Source: Polytrichum commune
Lineage: Eukaryota > Streptophyta > Polytrichopsida > Polytrichales > Polytrichaceae
Assembly: GCA_950295325.1 (NCBI GenBank)
Contig: OX485808.1
Coordinates: 15,212,527 to 15,272,526 of the forward strand
Direction of reading: 5' to 3'
DNA length: 60,000 nucleotides
Shown here piece after piece: positions 36,906 to 48,770 of the stretch (positions are counted from its first letter, which is position 1; every line of letters starts with the position of its first letter). The notes under the pieces are model-generated. The model was not told where the DNA came from, made no database searches, and saw only the letters and a list, made by a program, of their open reading frames with translations. Both the position numbers and the translations under genes were made by a program.

Positions 36906-39205
36906 AGTGCACCTAGTGTGTCATATGTTGTTGTGTCCAACTTCCTTTCCCTATAGGTTAAATGATCGTTAAACACATAGGCTCAACAATGAGATTATTG
37001 AAGCATGTCTTCATTGTCATGGAAAAACAATTTACTAGTCAAAAAATGTACTCTTTAAACCTAATGGATCAATTATCTTCATGTTGCAATAAATCAATGA
37101 CAATTGACAATAATTTTAGTTTATCCCTAGTGTCATCCATGTAGGTCCCCTACTACACCTCACATATATAATTTGGTGTATTCATGAATCATACATAAAT
37201 TAATCATAAAGACCGTATTGTTTAACCCACAAAAAGCAATAGTTGTGGCCCTCTATGACAATCCCGTGACTCATTTGACCCTCCACGTGCTTTCATGCTA
37301 CCATCTCTATTGTGAATGGCAAAGGAACGACAAACACATTGCACGCAAAACTTCATCCCATGTGTTTCCATTTGGTGGTATTTTTACAAGTGAAAAGAAG
37401 TTAAGTGGTAAGTGTCTCCAACAACAAAGCCTCCATTACGCACTCAAATTCCTTATACATAATAGACATAACTTAGGATCATGCGTTTACATTACTATTT
37501 TCATTGATACTTATGAGATAGTCAATTCTCGGGGGGTTCACTGGCGAAAATCAAAGAACAACGTGCAATAAAAAAATAGGGTCCAATATATTCATTGTAA
37601 AAAAATTACAAGTAAAATAGGGGATTTTAATATAGTGAAACATGTTTACATGTAAAATACCGTCACATATATTATTTTCAGACTTTTTACATGTAATATA
37701 TATATATATATATATATCATTCATGCCAAAGTTGTTGACATTTGCTTTAAAATGACCTCTAAGCACATAAGAGTGTTGATATATTGGATATTTGAGCCAA
37801 CAAAAGCAAATGTTGCCGAGTGATGTCACAACATTCATGCCAACCATTGATGCAATTTTGAGGCTATCCCAAAGCCACGTCATCGAGAAGATATTGTGTC
37901 CTCTATGTACTAGCCATTAATATGGTAGGTTGTCGCTTCATGTTTGGTCCCCTCCTTGGCCCCTTTCATTGTGTCTCGGTGTACGTTCCTCCCGTGCACA
38001 CATGCTTTGTACAACATGAATCCTCTACCAACAAAGTTATGGTTGAAACAGACAAATGTAGTATGACTATTTCTTGTATTACTTCAACCACCAACTTCTA
38101 GCCATGATTCAAGTAAATATGGACAAAAGACTTGTCCAAAAACAATGATGTACATGAGAGTTTTCTTTTGCATAGTTGAGACATACACATTGTAAAACAA
38201 ATTATTTGGAGGAAGACACTAGAAGAATATGATGAAACTCCCCAGCGTACATACTTTGAGAAGTAATATGATTAAATGTTCTCTCTAAATGTGTATTGTT
38301 TTTACAAATAACACAATGTGCATGCAACTCAAGCATCCTACAACGGGATATACAATCCACATTTGGAATTGGTTGTTGTTTCTATCACAAGGTCCACCAA
38401 TAGAATTGCACATATAAATTTTTATAATGTCCATAACTTGTGACCATGTCTAGACCTACCTTTAAACATAGTTTCTTATCTATTTGCATCACCTTCAAGT
38501 TCTATGTTCCTATTTATTATTTAATAGTTTTAATTGATCAACTAATTAACTAATTAATTAAGAAAACATTCCACTTTGTGACAATTGGACTTGCACAAGT
38601 TTTGTTGCAATGAGGAGAGTGTCTTCTCATTTTTTGTTATGACCGGCTTTCATACGTAGTAGCCAATCCAAACAAAACCTCGGTGAGTCGTGACCTTGAA
38701 TGTCCTTCACATCTCAAGTGGTATAAATGGTTCAAAATTTTCGAATGCCCGCCCGGGCCAAGTAAAGGGTTTTAGATCATTCCCAATTTTGTTTTCTAGG
38801 AGGTTGTAAGGGTGTGGGTTGGCATGGGTATAAAGGATGGTATTTTGGCTCAAAAGAGCAATCCGATAAGGCCTAGCTTATTATTTGGCAATTGAGGGCG
38901 ACTCATAACCTTTAGCAGTTGGGTAATGATTTAAGTCAAATAAGTACAAAAGGAAATTATTGTATTGTTGCCTTGATGGTTCATTCATATTTGTAAAACA
39001 TTAGCATGTCTTTGGTTATCACGATTAAGGGAGAGAAAACAATCAATGAGGAAGCATAATTGTAAAGTGCTTCAAGGTTTGGTTATTTGTGGTCATAATA
39101 TATATTGTTTGGCACCTTTCATTTTTGGAGCATTATAGCATAATTGCAATTATATATCTATGTTTCTTTTCTTATTTATAGACATCGATACATGAGTATT
39201 TTACA
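36906..39205. other. Gene-free stretch with a TA microsatellite
   Basis: Holds a TA run at about 37700-37717. A minus-strand frame at 37551-37883 (with MTWLWDSLKIASMVGMNVV and ICFCWLKYPIYQHSYV) looks more protein-like than its neighbours but is interrupted by the TA run and matches no family I can name. It may be a mobile-element remnant. Confidence 0.3.
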
Positions 39206-40335
39206 TTGTTTATGGTATTTAGTGTCACATGCGAAATAGTGTCACTTACCCTATTTTGAAGTGTATCCTAGGTTACTAGATGATTAACAACTTCACCACA
39301 AGCATTGTCTCGTGACACTTCGCATTCAAGTGTGCTTACTAATATCTTAGCTTGAGTATGTTCAATAATGTTATGAGGTGGATGTCTATGTTCCATAATG
39401 GTCTACAAGTTGACTAAAGTGTACACAAATGACACTTGTCATTAGTATGCTCAAGAATATCTTCCTTTTTGCATGCTAAAATGTAAACGCAAGACACTTG
39501 CCATTAGGTAAGCTCAAAAATCTTCCCCTTGCATTCTAAATTATAACACATGACACTTGCCATTAGGTAAGCTTAAAAATCCTCCCCTTGCATTCTAAAT
39601 TGTAACACATGACACTTTCCATTGGTAAGCTAAACAATATCTTCCCTTGCACAGTTCAACGCAAGACTCAATGTGCTATCTCAATGTGCAGTATCTCAAT
39701 GTGCTATTCTAAATGTCATAACAAAGATGTTTTTCACTCGAAGAAGTTACTTATGTTGACAAATGGAATCATATCGGCAATTAGCAGGCGTGACACTTTG
39801 AGATCTCTAGGCGTCTAGTTTTGGCCCTTCGCAAATAGTGCATGTGACACCAAATACCATAAACAGTGTAGTGATCCACAACTTCATCATTAGTGTCACC
39901 TCGTGACACTTGGTGTTCAAGTGTGTTTACTAGTATTCATGGCACGAGAATGTTCAATAGAGTTATGAGGTTTGAGTGAGGTGTCTGCTTATGTTACACA
40001 ATGATCTACAAGTTGAGTGAAGTGTACACAAATGCCACTTGCCATTAGTATGCTCAAGAATATATTCCTCTAGCATACTAGAATGTAGACACATGACACT
40101 TCTCACTAGTATGCTCGATAATATCTTCTTCTTGCATACTAAAACACAAAATTATTATCACAGTATCCCAATGTGCTACGCTAAATGTCATAATGTAAAT
40201 ATATCTTTACCTAAAAAGTTACTTATGTTGACAAATAGTATCATAATGGCAATTAGATGACATGACACTTTTGAGACCTCTAGGCATCTAGTTTAGGCCT
40301 TCGCAAATAGTGTACGTGACACTGAACACCATAAA
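39206..40335. repeat. Two tandem copies of repeat M3 with an internal minisatellite
   Basis: Blocks beginning near 39210 and near 39850 share CAACTTCAC-A, CTCGTGACACTT, TCAAGTGTG-TTACTA, ATGGTCTACAAGTTGA and ATAGTGTAC/CATGTGACAC edges. Inside the first block a unit of about 59 bases (ACACTTGCCATTAGGTAAGC and TTGCATTCTAAATTGTAACA) repeats four to five times between about 39430 and 39650. Further copies of M3 lie at 49860-50112 (inverted) and 57480-57810. Confidence 0.6.
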
Positions 40336-43300
40336 CATTGTAGCAATATAATCTTGAGTTTTTCAATATTTGAACCCTTGTGAATCCCAATACTCGTGTG
40401 TTTTAAACAATACCATATAACATCCCATTGATCAAAGCACCAATAAAGGTTGGGTTTGGAAGCACATTTACCGTACTTACACCCTTCCATGTGAACCCAA
40501 TGTTGTAAGTGATGGTTCGATAGTGTTATATGATGGCGTCAAGCTTCACCAATTAACACTTGTGAACAACAATGGTGATCATATGACATGATGTCATTTG
40601 AACCAAGCAATTAGTATTTAGGGTTTCAATGTTTATGATCACTTGGTGGTGCTTAGTGATAAGAGATCATCACCATCAAATTCCATGGGCGGTCTTTTGG
40701 ATCTAGCTCTTACTATGGAACCAATAGCAACCATCTCTATGTTGGATCTCAAATAAGTCACATGGGGGTGTGATCCATACAAGGGGATGGATCTTGTTGC
40801 AAACAAGGGAAACCTTATAACGAACATAGTGGTGATTTCATCATCACATGCATTTTGCACAAGACAATTATCTCATATTTAAGTAAAGCTAGACTAAGTT
40901 CACGTTCAAAATTATATCATGTTGAGTTCTATCATAAGATATTACAATAGGATTGTATGGTAAGATTCTTCGATAGAATACGTAGAGTTGGTTATGATAA
41001 TATCACAGTAATTGTTTTGATTATATTTTTCATCATTCAACATATATATGTATATTATTAAAGATATTTGATTGTATATATCATATCTTAATAGCATAAC
41101 ATTCAAGTAATTGCTAGAGATTCACATACCTCTCATAGTGTTTTGGTATACCAAAATTGTATTAACGGATATGCCGATAGTATTGAAGTCACTAAAAAGT
41201 CCAGGTCTTGAAAATACGTATAGACTTACTTAAACATGTCAAAAATTGTAGATTCCAACTCCATTTATTTCCAACATGTTGTTTAAGGATCTTAAATGTG
41301 CACAATATGGGAAATTCAAATGGATGAAAGGTTCGATTGCAATGTACATGTCTTCAAACATTATGTGGTTCCCAATAGCCAAAGTGTGGACAACTGCAAG
41401 CCTCTTATATTGTCTTTGAAGCACCCAAGAGGCCTCTATCACAAGAACGCACCACAACAAGTTCAAACCAACACAAGGGAGACAATGTTTGTTGTCTACC
41501 AATGTTGCCAACCTACAAACACAATCTAGATGTGCACCTATATTAACCAACCATGTCTAGCTCCAAAAGAAAATATGGAAAAAAGAAGCACTTAAAGTGT
41601 AGGAGCTATATTATAGAGCCATTCAAACAAGCCAAAGATGCAATGGATAGAAGGTATGCCAAAAAAAAGAAAAAGAAAAAGAAAAAGAAAAAAGTTTATT
41701 CAATATTCCTTGCAAAAGTCTACGAGATCATGTGAGTGGGATGACTATGAGTCAAACAAGAGGCAAGAAGACCACTCTTACATTAGAAAGATGTAGATAA
41801 GCTAGTGATGTGGATTCTAAAGGTGAAACATATGGAACATCTCATTAATCACTATATTTGGTAATTGGAGACTTTTTCATGATTTTGAGACTACTTAAGG
41901 ACATGGTTTTCAAATAAAGAACAAGGAAAACACAAGTATAAATTCAATGTGACTTAATAAACCGATTTGCATGGGCAACACTAACCAATTTGGCACAAAT
42001 ACATGTCATCATAGTAAGAAATTGGACCAAACATTAAACCATTTGCATTTATTTTGAGAGTTTCCAAAGTCTACGATTAACAAATATAGTGAAATTTAAA
42101 TATAAATTCATTTTGTGCAAACTAAAGGTGCTTGTATATATGTGGCGATGAACACACCATGTACAAATAACATCTCAAGTGTTGAGTAAGTAAATAATTT
42201 CAGTGTAGACTCTAGACTTGACTTTGCATGTATCCCAAGGATTATTACGTGAGAACAAATATAAGGTCCACTTTAAAGTGGCAACCTACAAATTATAAAG
42301 CATGTACTTGTAATAAAGAACAAGTTATATATTGAACTCCATGGTATAAATAAGTCAAGGTGTTTACAAATTGATCATGTTAGAGCAATTTTAGAATTAA
42401 CATACCATAGGGTTTAGTAGGGCGAGGAACTAAGATAATGTATATTAGGGCCACACACTTTGGATGAGCATCATTGGATGACATCTCATGGATGTATGTT
42501 TGTAGTTGGATCTAATCAATCGGTTAGATGCAAGACGGGGTTGCAACGGGTTTGGGCATTGTATTTGGCTTTGCGAGTTCCCAGTCAAGGTTTGCGGGAG
42601 CTCTATGAGGTTTTCATGTTTGTGCAAATTCTTACCTTCTTCCAAACATGGTGAATGTTGATGGTTGATTGATCAAGGTTTAGGAGTAGGTGCATGTGAA
42701 TAGTTGCGCTCCTCAAGTGAGCCCATCCCAAGATTCATCTTTCCTAATTTTGGTTATTTTCTTACTTGGTAGATGGTTAAAGTTGAATGTTTTGTTTCCG
42801 TTGTGATTTCTCACATTTTCGGGGTTTAGTTTATCGATGCAAAGAAGGGGAGCGATGTCAACATGAGGCGTTTGTGTGAGCAACTCAAGGTTTAGGGTTC
42901 TTGTGAGGTTGTTGGTCACAAACCATGTGTGCAATGCCTTTAGAGGTGAAATTGTTCTCAATTGCTTATTCAAATGCTAGTCCATAACACATTGATAGAT
43001 GTGGTGCAGAACCAAGGAAGTGGGGAGCATGGAATGTTCCCAATATCCAAGGAAAGTCCGTGGCTCGTTGATGTCATTGGAGTTGAGTCTGTCCATGATT
43101 CCGTCCAGTCAAGCAAGCTACGGGCAACAACGTGGGCAGGAACAATAAATTATAGTATGGGCACTGACGCGTGGGCCATGGGCATCAAATTCTTAGGCGG
43201 ACAAAACTCAATATGGGTGGTTTAGCGTCCAGGGCCATTATGGGTCACTAACTATTGTAGGTCCACCCACGTTAGAATTTCCTATAGATCCATGTACGAT

Positions 43301-44076
43301 TTATTTTAAAACAAAAACACAATGAACTTCATGGGTCAAGCTTCCCAGTTGGGTATTCCCGGAAGGATGTTGTATCAAGAAAGGTATGGTGTCCACGTGA
43401 TTCAATAGTTTGAACTCTCGGGTCAAGATCTTATCTATGCTCTCCACCATTAAACAATACTTGAGCTCTCAAACTTTGTTTGGCACCCAATCTCTACTGA
43501 GAGTCTACACACTTTGGTTATTGAGCAATGTAATAGGGTTGATCATAAAGTAAATTGTCTTAATTGTCCCTTGTTTGAGTGTATCGGAAAGTCTTTCAGG
43601 GCTTCTTTGAGTTTTAGACACATACATGTTTTATAGTTATATAAATGAGAATATTCTTATCTTCTTTCCCATATATATATACTCTCACCATTCTTGTACT
43701 CCTCAAATAGAATCAAACTTAAATACGAATTCAAAATTTTCTCAAAGTTTTGTTGCTCCAAAATAGAGTCAAACAACTTCCCTCCATAGCCTTATTTTTT
43801 AGGTAACTCACACAAGTATTGGGAGTGGCAAACATGGGAGATTCCATCAAAAAACTTCAGTTGGACCCCACTTTTGATGATTTTACGGTCAACTCTACTA
43901 TGCTATAAAATTTCACTAAAAAATACTTATTTATTTTTGAAATAAAATGAGTAGGATACAAATGGAGTTTAGTTGTAGTAGAAAAATGTGTGAAGTTGTA
44001 CCAATGTTTCCAACACCGAAAGGGCCGTGGAAGTCCAAATACTCCAGTGCTTACCACACTATTTAAATTCCACACA
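40336..44076. other. Gene-free stretch
   Basis: No gene, bounded transposon or RNA gene was recognised. An AAAAAG repeat tract lies at about 41660-41697. Open frames at 42713-42973 (minus) and 42962-43225 (plus) are short and lack recognisable motifs. Confidence 0.3.
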
Positions 44077-44465
44077 AGAATATGGTATTTAGTGTCACCA
44101 ATTCTAATTGTCTTGCTCAATACTAATTGTAAACCGTGGCATAGTGTCACCAACACTAAATCCTAACCCAACATTATTTGTCATTCCTTGTAATTTTTTT
44201 TTGGGGGGGGATCACAGGTTTATAGTGTTGCAATTACCGTCACTTACCAAGTGATATTTTTCATCCGAATTGTGATCATATATGACAATATTTCATCACC
44301 GGTTGCTGACAAGAGAAGGTAAAGGGTTTGGGCCAATCGATGAACTCATCCATCATCCATGACAGTATTTGTTCACTCGTTCATAAGAAGTACCATCTAA
44401 AAAATCACACCATAGTGGCATAAAATACCACATAAAATGACACTAAATATCACATTTAGTGTACT
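44077..44465 (+). mobile_element. MITE family M1 copy
   Basis: Close match to 26667-27042: GTCACCAATTCTAATTGTC, CTCAATACTAATTGTAAACC, CAATTACCGTCACTTACCAA, CATCATCCATGACAGTATTT and a right end ACACTAAATATCACATTTAG. A G run interrupts it near 44205. Confidence 0.65.
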
Positions 44466-44595
44466 TCCTCGGGAGGGGATATTTTAGGCCTCCTACACAA
44501 ACACGAATGTTGGGTTGGGTGCATTCCTACCAAAGTACGGTCCAAAAGGGCACACATATCTCTTTGGTCTCCTTGGTAATATATAAGGATCACGT

Positions 44596-44797
44596 ACACT
44601 AGACTAAACATATGATTTAGTGTGGCTCACACTAATCATCACCAACTCACAAAAAATGTCATGTAATCATTGGGTGGCAAAGCAAAGAAGGTGTCACGTG
44701 ACATCTAACGTTACATGACAAATCACAAAGATCACTCTTACTTAAAAAACAATACACCACTTGGTGTCCACACATTAATAAGATGTTTAGTGTAGTT
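44596..44797. mobile_element. MITE family M2 copy
   Basis: Left CTAGACTAAACATATGATTT, right end in reverse CTACACTAAACATCTTATTA. It shares CATTGGGTGGCAA and TTACATGACA with 425-605. Confidence 0.6.
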
Positions 44798-45008
44798 CAA
44801 CTAGGGACAAACACAATGCCTTGTCAACATTGATAAAGTCTTGTCTACCAACAGTCCATATAGACTATATGTGGTAACGTTTTTGTGAATGATGCAAATG
44901 ATGCCTTGACAACAACGGTGAACTTATCTCTAGAGGTACTTTGCGCAAAGTAAATAATGCGGGCCACACTATATACAAGGAAACCGAAACTAAAATATCA
45001 GGAATCAT

Positions 45009-45190
45009 ATCTTCTTTTTTCTTTTCTTTTTCTTTTTGAGACATAAGGTTGACATGCCAGCGCCAAAGCACAGGAGGCAGTTCACCACCTGCCAAGCTTT
45101 CCGTCAAGTAGAGAGGAGATTTCACAGCCGGGATTCGAACCGCCAACCTCTTCCTTGAGATTTGGGTATCTCTCCACCATCATCCAGTAG
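45009..45190 (-). mobile_element. tRNA-derived SINE with A-rich tail
   Basis: On the minus strand an A-box-like GGATGATGGTGGAGAGA is followed by a good B box GGCGGTTCGAATCCCGG about 35 bases on, then a body of about 90 bases, and ends in AAAAAGAAAAAGAAAAGAAA. This order is that of a tRNA-headed SINE. Its length of about 180 bases is normal for plant SINEs. Confidence 0.75.
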
Positions 45191-45256
45191 TTTAAGGTCA
45201 TCTCGGACCAACAAGAATCATATTATGGGTGCACACTATTTTTCCAACTCATAGTA

Positions 45257-45770
45257 CAATAGCCTCCCACCTAAGTACACAACTTGAACCTGGGAGGATT
45301 GTGCGTACTTAGCCAGTAGGTGCGCACTTTAGGGTTTAGGGTTCCTAATCACTTGATTTGGTTGCAATGTCGAAGAAACCGAACGGGAAACGCCTCAATG
45401 AGTCCCAGCGATGATGATATTCTTACCTCTCAAGCGTCAGGTTCGGGTTTAGGAAACACCGTTGTATTTAAGGGATTTGAGTCACTTTATAAGCAAGTGG
45501 TTGATATAGAGGATCAGTTGCTCTGCTCTGAAGTTCGAGAAGAGGCTGAGGAAACATTCAATGATCTTAGAAAGTTGTTTGAATTGTTTCAAAGTAAGGT
45601 CCAGGCTGTCACCTTGAAAGCCAAACACAAAAATCTTCAAAACTTGCGCCAAATGACAATCCATGACATGCTGAACTAAATAAATCTGAACCCTATTTTT
45701 TCACGAAAATAATGCGTACTTTACCGGGATGCGTACTTAAACGGGTGCGTACTTAGGCGGGAGGCTATTG
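45257..45770 (+). mobile_element. Pogo/Tigger-type mini-element with deleted transposase gene
   Basis: 514 bp with ends CAATAGCCTCCCACCTAAGT and, in reverse, CAATAGCCTCCCGCCTAAGT, flanked by TA on both sides (45255-45256, 45771-45772). The word GCGTACTT recurs near both ends (45303, 45713, 45731, 45747), as expected of subterminal transposase sites. Inside are the likely start of the transposase frame and its C-terminus, joined by a deletion. TA duplication plus this coding remnant point to the pogo/Tigger branch of Tc1/mariner. Confidence 0.88.
45367..45679 (+). pseudogene. Truncated pogo-like transposase (start and C-terminus only)
   Basis: From the ATG at 45367 the frame reads MSKKPNGKRLNESQR and stops at once. 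This is the style of a pogo-type N-terminus that precedes the DNA-binding helices. In the next frame, from about 45397 to the stop at 45679, comes a C-terminal part: DDDILTSQASGSG, YKQVVDIEDQLL, FNDLRKLFELFQ and the closing RQMTIHDMLN. The last segment resembles the conserved K/RQ-x-x-I-x-x-FF ending of Tigger/pogo transposases. The helix-turn-helix and DDE domains are gone and the frames are out of register, so no active enzyme is expected. Confidence 0.7.
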
Positions 45771-45772
45771 TA

Positions 45773-46145
45773 TATAACATCGGAAAATTTGATACACAAA
45801 AAACTACCCTAAAGCATAAGGTTCCATATTATTCTAATGCGTAATGGTGTATATTGTGTATCACAGTATAGTGCATTAAAGGGTCAGTCACACTATGAGT
45901 ATCCACGGTATTTACCAATGTTGTACAAGTATCACAATTATGGTATATTAGGATCATAATGGATGTGCACAATGACTATCTATAGATGATATATGTGATC
46001 CTAAAATGGACACTTATTGTAAAGCGGTCAACATTCTCTAAAATTTAGCACCACTATTCATTTTGAGAATGCAATTCTAGGAGCGTTGTACATTGGTAAG
46101 CATACAAAAACGGTGTTTGATTTGGGCTCACATACCTTGAGACAC
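45773..46145. other. Short spacer between two transposons
   Basis: AT-rich DNA with no recognisable feature. Confidence 0.3.
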
Positions 46146-46148
46146 TAA

Positions 46149-46971
46149 GGGCAAGCCCAGTGGTCCTGGATCTGCATCTGCATTTGCATTTTTTCATCCA
46201 CAATGCAGATGCAGATCCAGGAATAAGGCCCAGTAGTCCCTGTTAACTGCATTTGCGGATGAAAACTGTTGCAGGAACTGACGCCCTCCCTGCATAACGT
46301 TGACTTATGCAGGGAGTATGCTATTTGAATAAGTTAATCATCATTATTTGAATTTGTCAGATAAGACAAGCTAGTTGCCGAATTCTGCATGTCTGGCTTC
46401 TAGTACAGGGGTAGTTTAGGGTAAAGTAATTATATGTCTTGCTACTTATTACGAAGTAAGTGATTTTCTTGAATTAATTGATTTTCTCGAATTAAATTAT
46501 TCTCGAATAAATTGATTTTTTAATTAACTTATTTTCTCGAATTAACAGATTCTAGAATTAACTATTTCTCGAATTAAATTTCTCGAGAAAATTAGTTAAT
46601 TAAAAAATCAGTTTATTCGAGAATAATTTAATTCAAAAATTAGTTAATTCGTAAATTAGTTAATTCGAGAATAATTTAATTCAAAAATTAGTTAATATGA
46701 GAATAATTTAATTCAAGAAAATAAGTTAATTTGAGAATACTTTAATTCAAGAAAATAAGTTAATTCAAAAATAAGTTCTTCAAGAAAATTTGGTTACTTC
46801 GTAATAAGTAGCAAGACAGATAATTACTTTACCCTAAACTACCCATGTACCGGAAGCCAGGCAGGCAGAACTCGACATGATTGGCCGACTTACCTGCACT
46901 TGCATCCCAGATGGAGCCCACTTTCCGTTCCCTGATGCAAATGCAAGTGCAAGAAGTCACTGGGCTTGCTC
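46149..46971. mobile_element. PIF/Harbinger-type fold-back element with long palindromic arms
   Basis: Ends GGGCAAGCCCAGTG and, in reverse, GAGCAAGCCCAGTG, flanked by TAA on both sides (46146-46148, 46972-46974). The arms pair again strongly further in: GGGTAGTTTAGGGTAAAGTA, CTTGCTACTTATTACGAAGT at 46409-46458 against 46795-46846. The centre is a run of AATTAACTNATTTTCTCGAA-type repeats in both orientations (46470-46790). Almost the whole 823 bp can fold back on itself. A relative lies at 53325-53713. Confidence 0.85.
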
Positions 46972-46974
46972 TAA

Positions 46975-47635
46975 CACTTTATAAACCCTTCCAAAGCTAT
47001 CAGTTTTACGACTTTAGCACTATGCCACGCAATTCCTCGACCTATTGCAAATTGGTACCCACATACCGTCCTACCTAGAGGGCTTCAATGTACATTATAT
47101 TCTTTCTTTAAATACCATTCATACTAATTCTATTTATAGCTGAATCCTACTAGAATGATCCATGGTTTTTCTTTTGACAAACACTATCTTTTAAGTATAT
47201 AAAATCTAAGGGTTGAGTATTTGATCTATTATTATCTTAATCAAGGTTGTACCTCACCATCATTCCATGAGCACCCTCGTCTCCAAACCAAAGCTTCCCA
47301 TCACAAGGTAGAGAACCAAATTTAACATGCTTATTGTACGGTATGTTTGTTAGTTTATTTGTGTTTTTTGGGACTGTAATAGTCCTTTGAAGGGCATGCA
47401 TAGTAATGGTGAGGTTCTTTTTTACTCTCAATATGACTTGTCCGATGATGTTGAGACCTACGTTGAAAAACTTTCAAGTCTTGGGATGTAGGATGGATCC
47501 TAAGGTAGAAGCACCTCTTACAAACACCCTTCTTAAAGTCGTCAATATCGGAACTAAATTTGAGCATGTTCATTAGAACCCAATTACAAGATAGTCACGC
47601 ATTGGCATAACATTACTCAACACAAGGGTGTTGTA
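46975..47635. other. Gene-free stretch
   Basis: Nothing recognised. Two overlapping minus-strand frames at 47237-47573 are short and carry no known motif. Confidence 0.3.
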
Positions 47636-47638
47636 CAT

Positions 47639-47982
47639 CTACACTAAATAGGTAGATTGGTGTTAGATGAAGATTAGTGTTAGATGCAATAGTTACCTAA
47701 AACATTCATTTTCAACTGATATTACAATTAGTGTTTGAATAGGGTTTGAACAAATTATACCTTTTACGAGGTTCTCATATTCTTCTTCCTTCAATTCTTC
47801 ATTCCAAGATTTACAAAATATCATCTAACACTAAATGCGCTCATGTAAATATTTAAAGTTACTACTTGGTACAAATAGTGTTAGAGTTGACATTTAGTGT
47901 TCTAACACTATAGAGACAATTTACATTTAGCGTTTTCGTCGACTATTAGTGTTTCCAACACTAATCTACCTATTTAGTGTAG
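47639..47982. mobile_element. MITE with CTACACTAAAT ends (family M6)
   Basis: Left CTACACTAAATAGGTAGATT, right end in reverse CTACACTAAATAGGTAGATT: a perfect 20-base match. The inside has repeated TAGTGTT words and no coding frame. The 3300-3480 region shares CTAACACTAAAT and CGTGCATGTAA/GCTCATGTAAA with it. Confidence 0.75.
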
Positions 47983-48767
47983 TGTCAAGAATCAGGGGAA
48001 AATTATGGTCCCTTTATGTTGGGCCTCCCTCACAAAATATACAGTATTCATCACGAGTATTATTTACAATGTGATGGAAGCCTACAACATGGTCTGCCCA
48101 TGGAGATTCACAACTAACAATAATTTGTTATATATACAAAAATAATATGACATTGCTAGCCAACCTGCCCCATGGGGCTAGCACATGTCTGCTCAGTCGG
48201 GTTAATAACGTTAGTAATACTTCTTTAAAAAAAATACAAGTGATTTATGGAAATTTGATGCATGATTCTCGGGCTATGGAGCATGTTACCATGTTTGGAA
48301 AAGGGACCATGTTCCATAACTTGAGTAATGTTATGGGAAACGCTTTAGGAAAGATTCATCTAATAGGTATCTTCACCTTAAATATTCATTAAGAAAAAAA
48401 AATCCATTGTAAGAAAACAAACGATTTGTTGAACCTTCTTGTTTGAGAGTATAGTCAACATGAAATAGGGTCATTAGTGTGACCTTTTGAATACAATGAC
48501 ATATTGTATTGACTTGTGGTTCCAAGTTATCAAGATAGAGTCAATTTTGTTTTTGACACATGGAGTTGTGTGAGTGTATCCTCTTACTTATTTAAGACAG
48601 TAAATTATTTTCTCTAGCAATTTGGGTCCAATATTATAGACATCGTCATAGTAAAAACAATTACTAGAGATATTTATGAAATGTAAAAGGAATCCATAAT
48701 ATTAATGGGGATCCTTCATGAGATTAAGGCAAGTTGATGAGGTCGTTCATTATATTTTTGTTATGTT
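47983..48767. other. Gene-free stretch
   Basis: Nothing recognised. The plus-strand frame at 48147-48392 has no known motif. Confidence 0.3.
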
Positions 48768-48770
48768 TTA

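Noticed and set aside
39206-40335. CRISPR-like array from regularly spaced ACACTTGCCATTAG words
   Set aside because: The units repeat along their whole length with no unique spacers, so it is a minisatellite inside a dispersed repeat in plant DNA.
41657-41697. SINE or retrotransposon tail (AAAAAG repeats)
   Set aside because: No pol III boxes or coding remnant lie upstream; a simple repeat is enough to explain it.
45090-45190. Functional tRNA gene
   Set aside because: The B box is good, but no acceptor stem or anticodon arm can be formed around it and an A-rich tail follows, as in a SINE.
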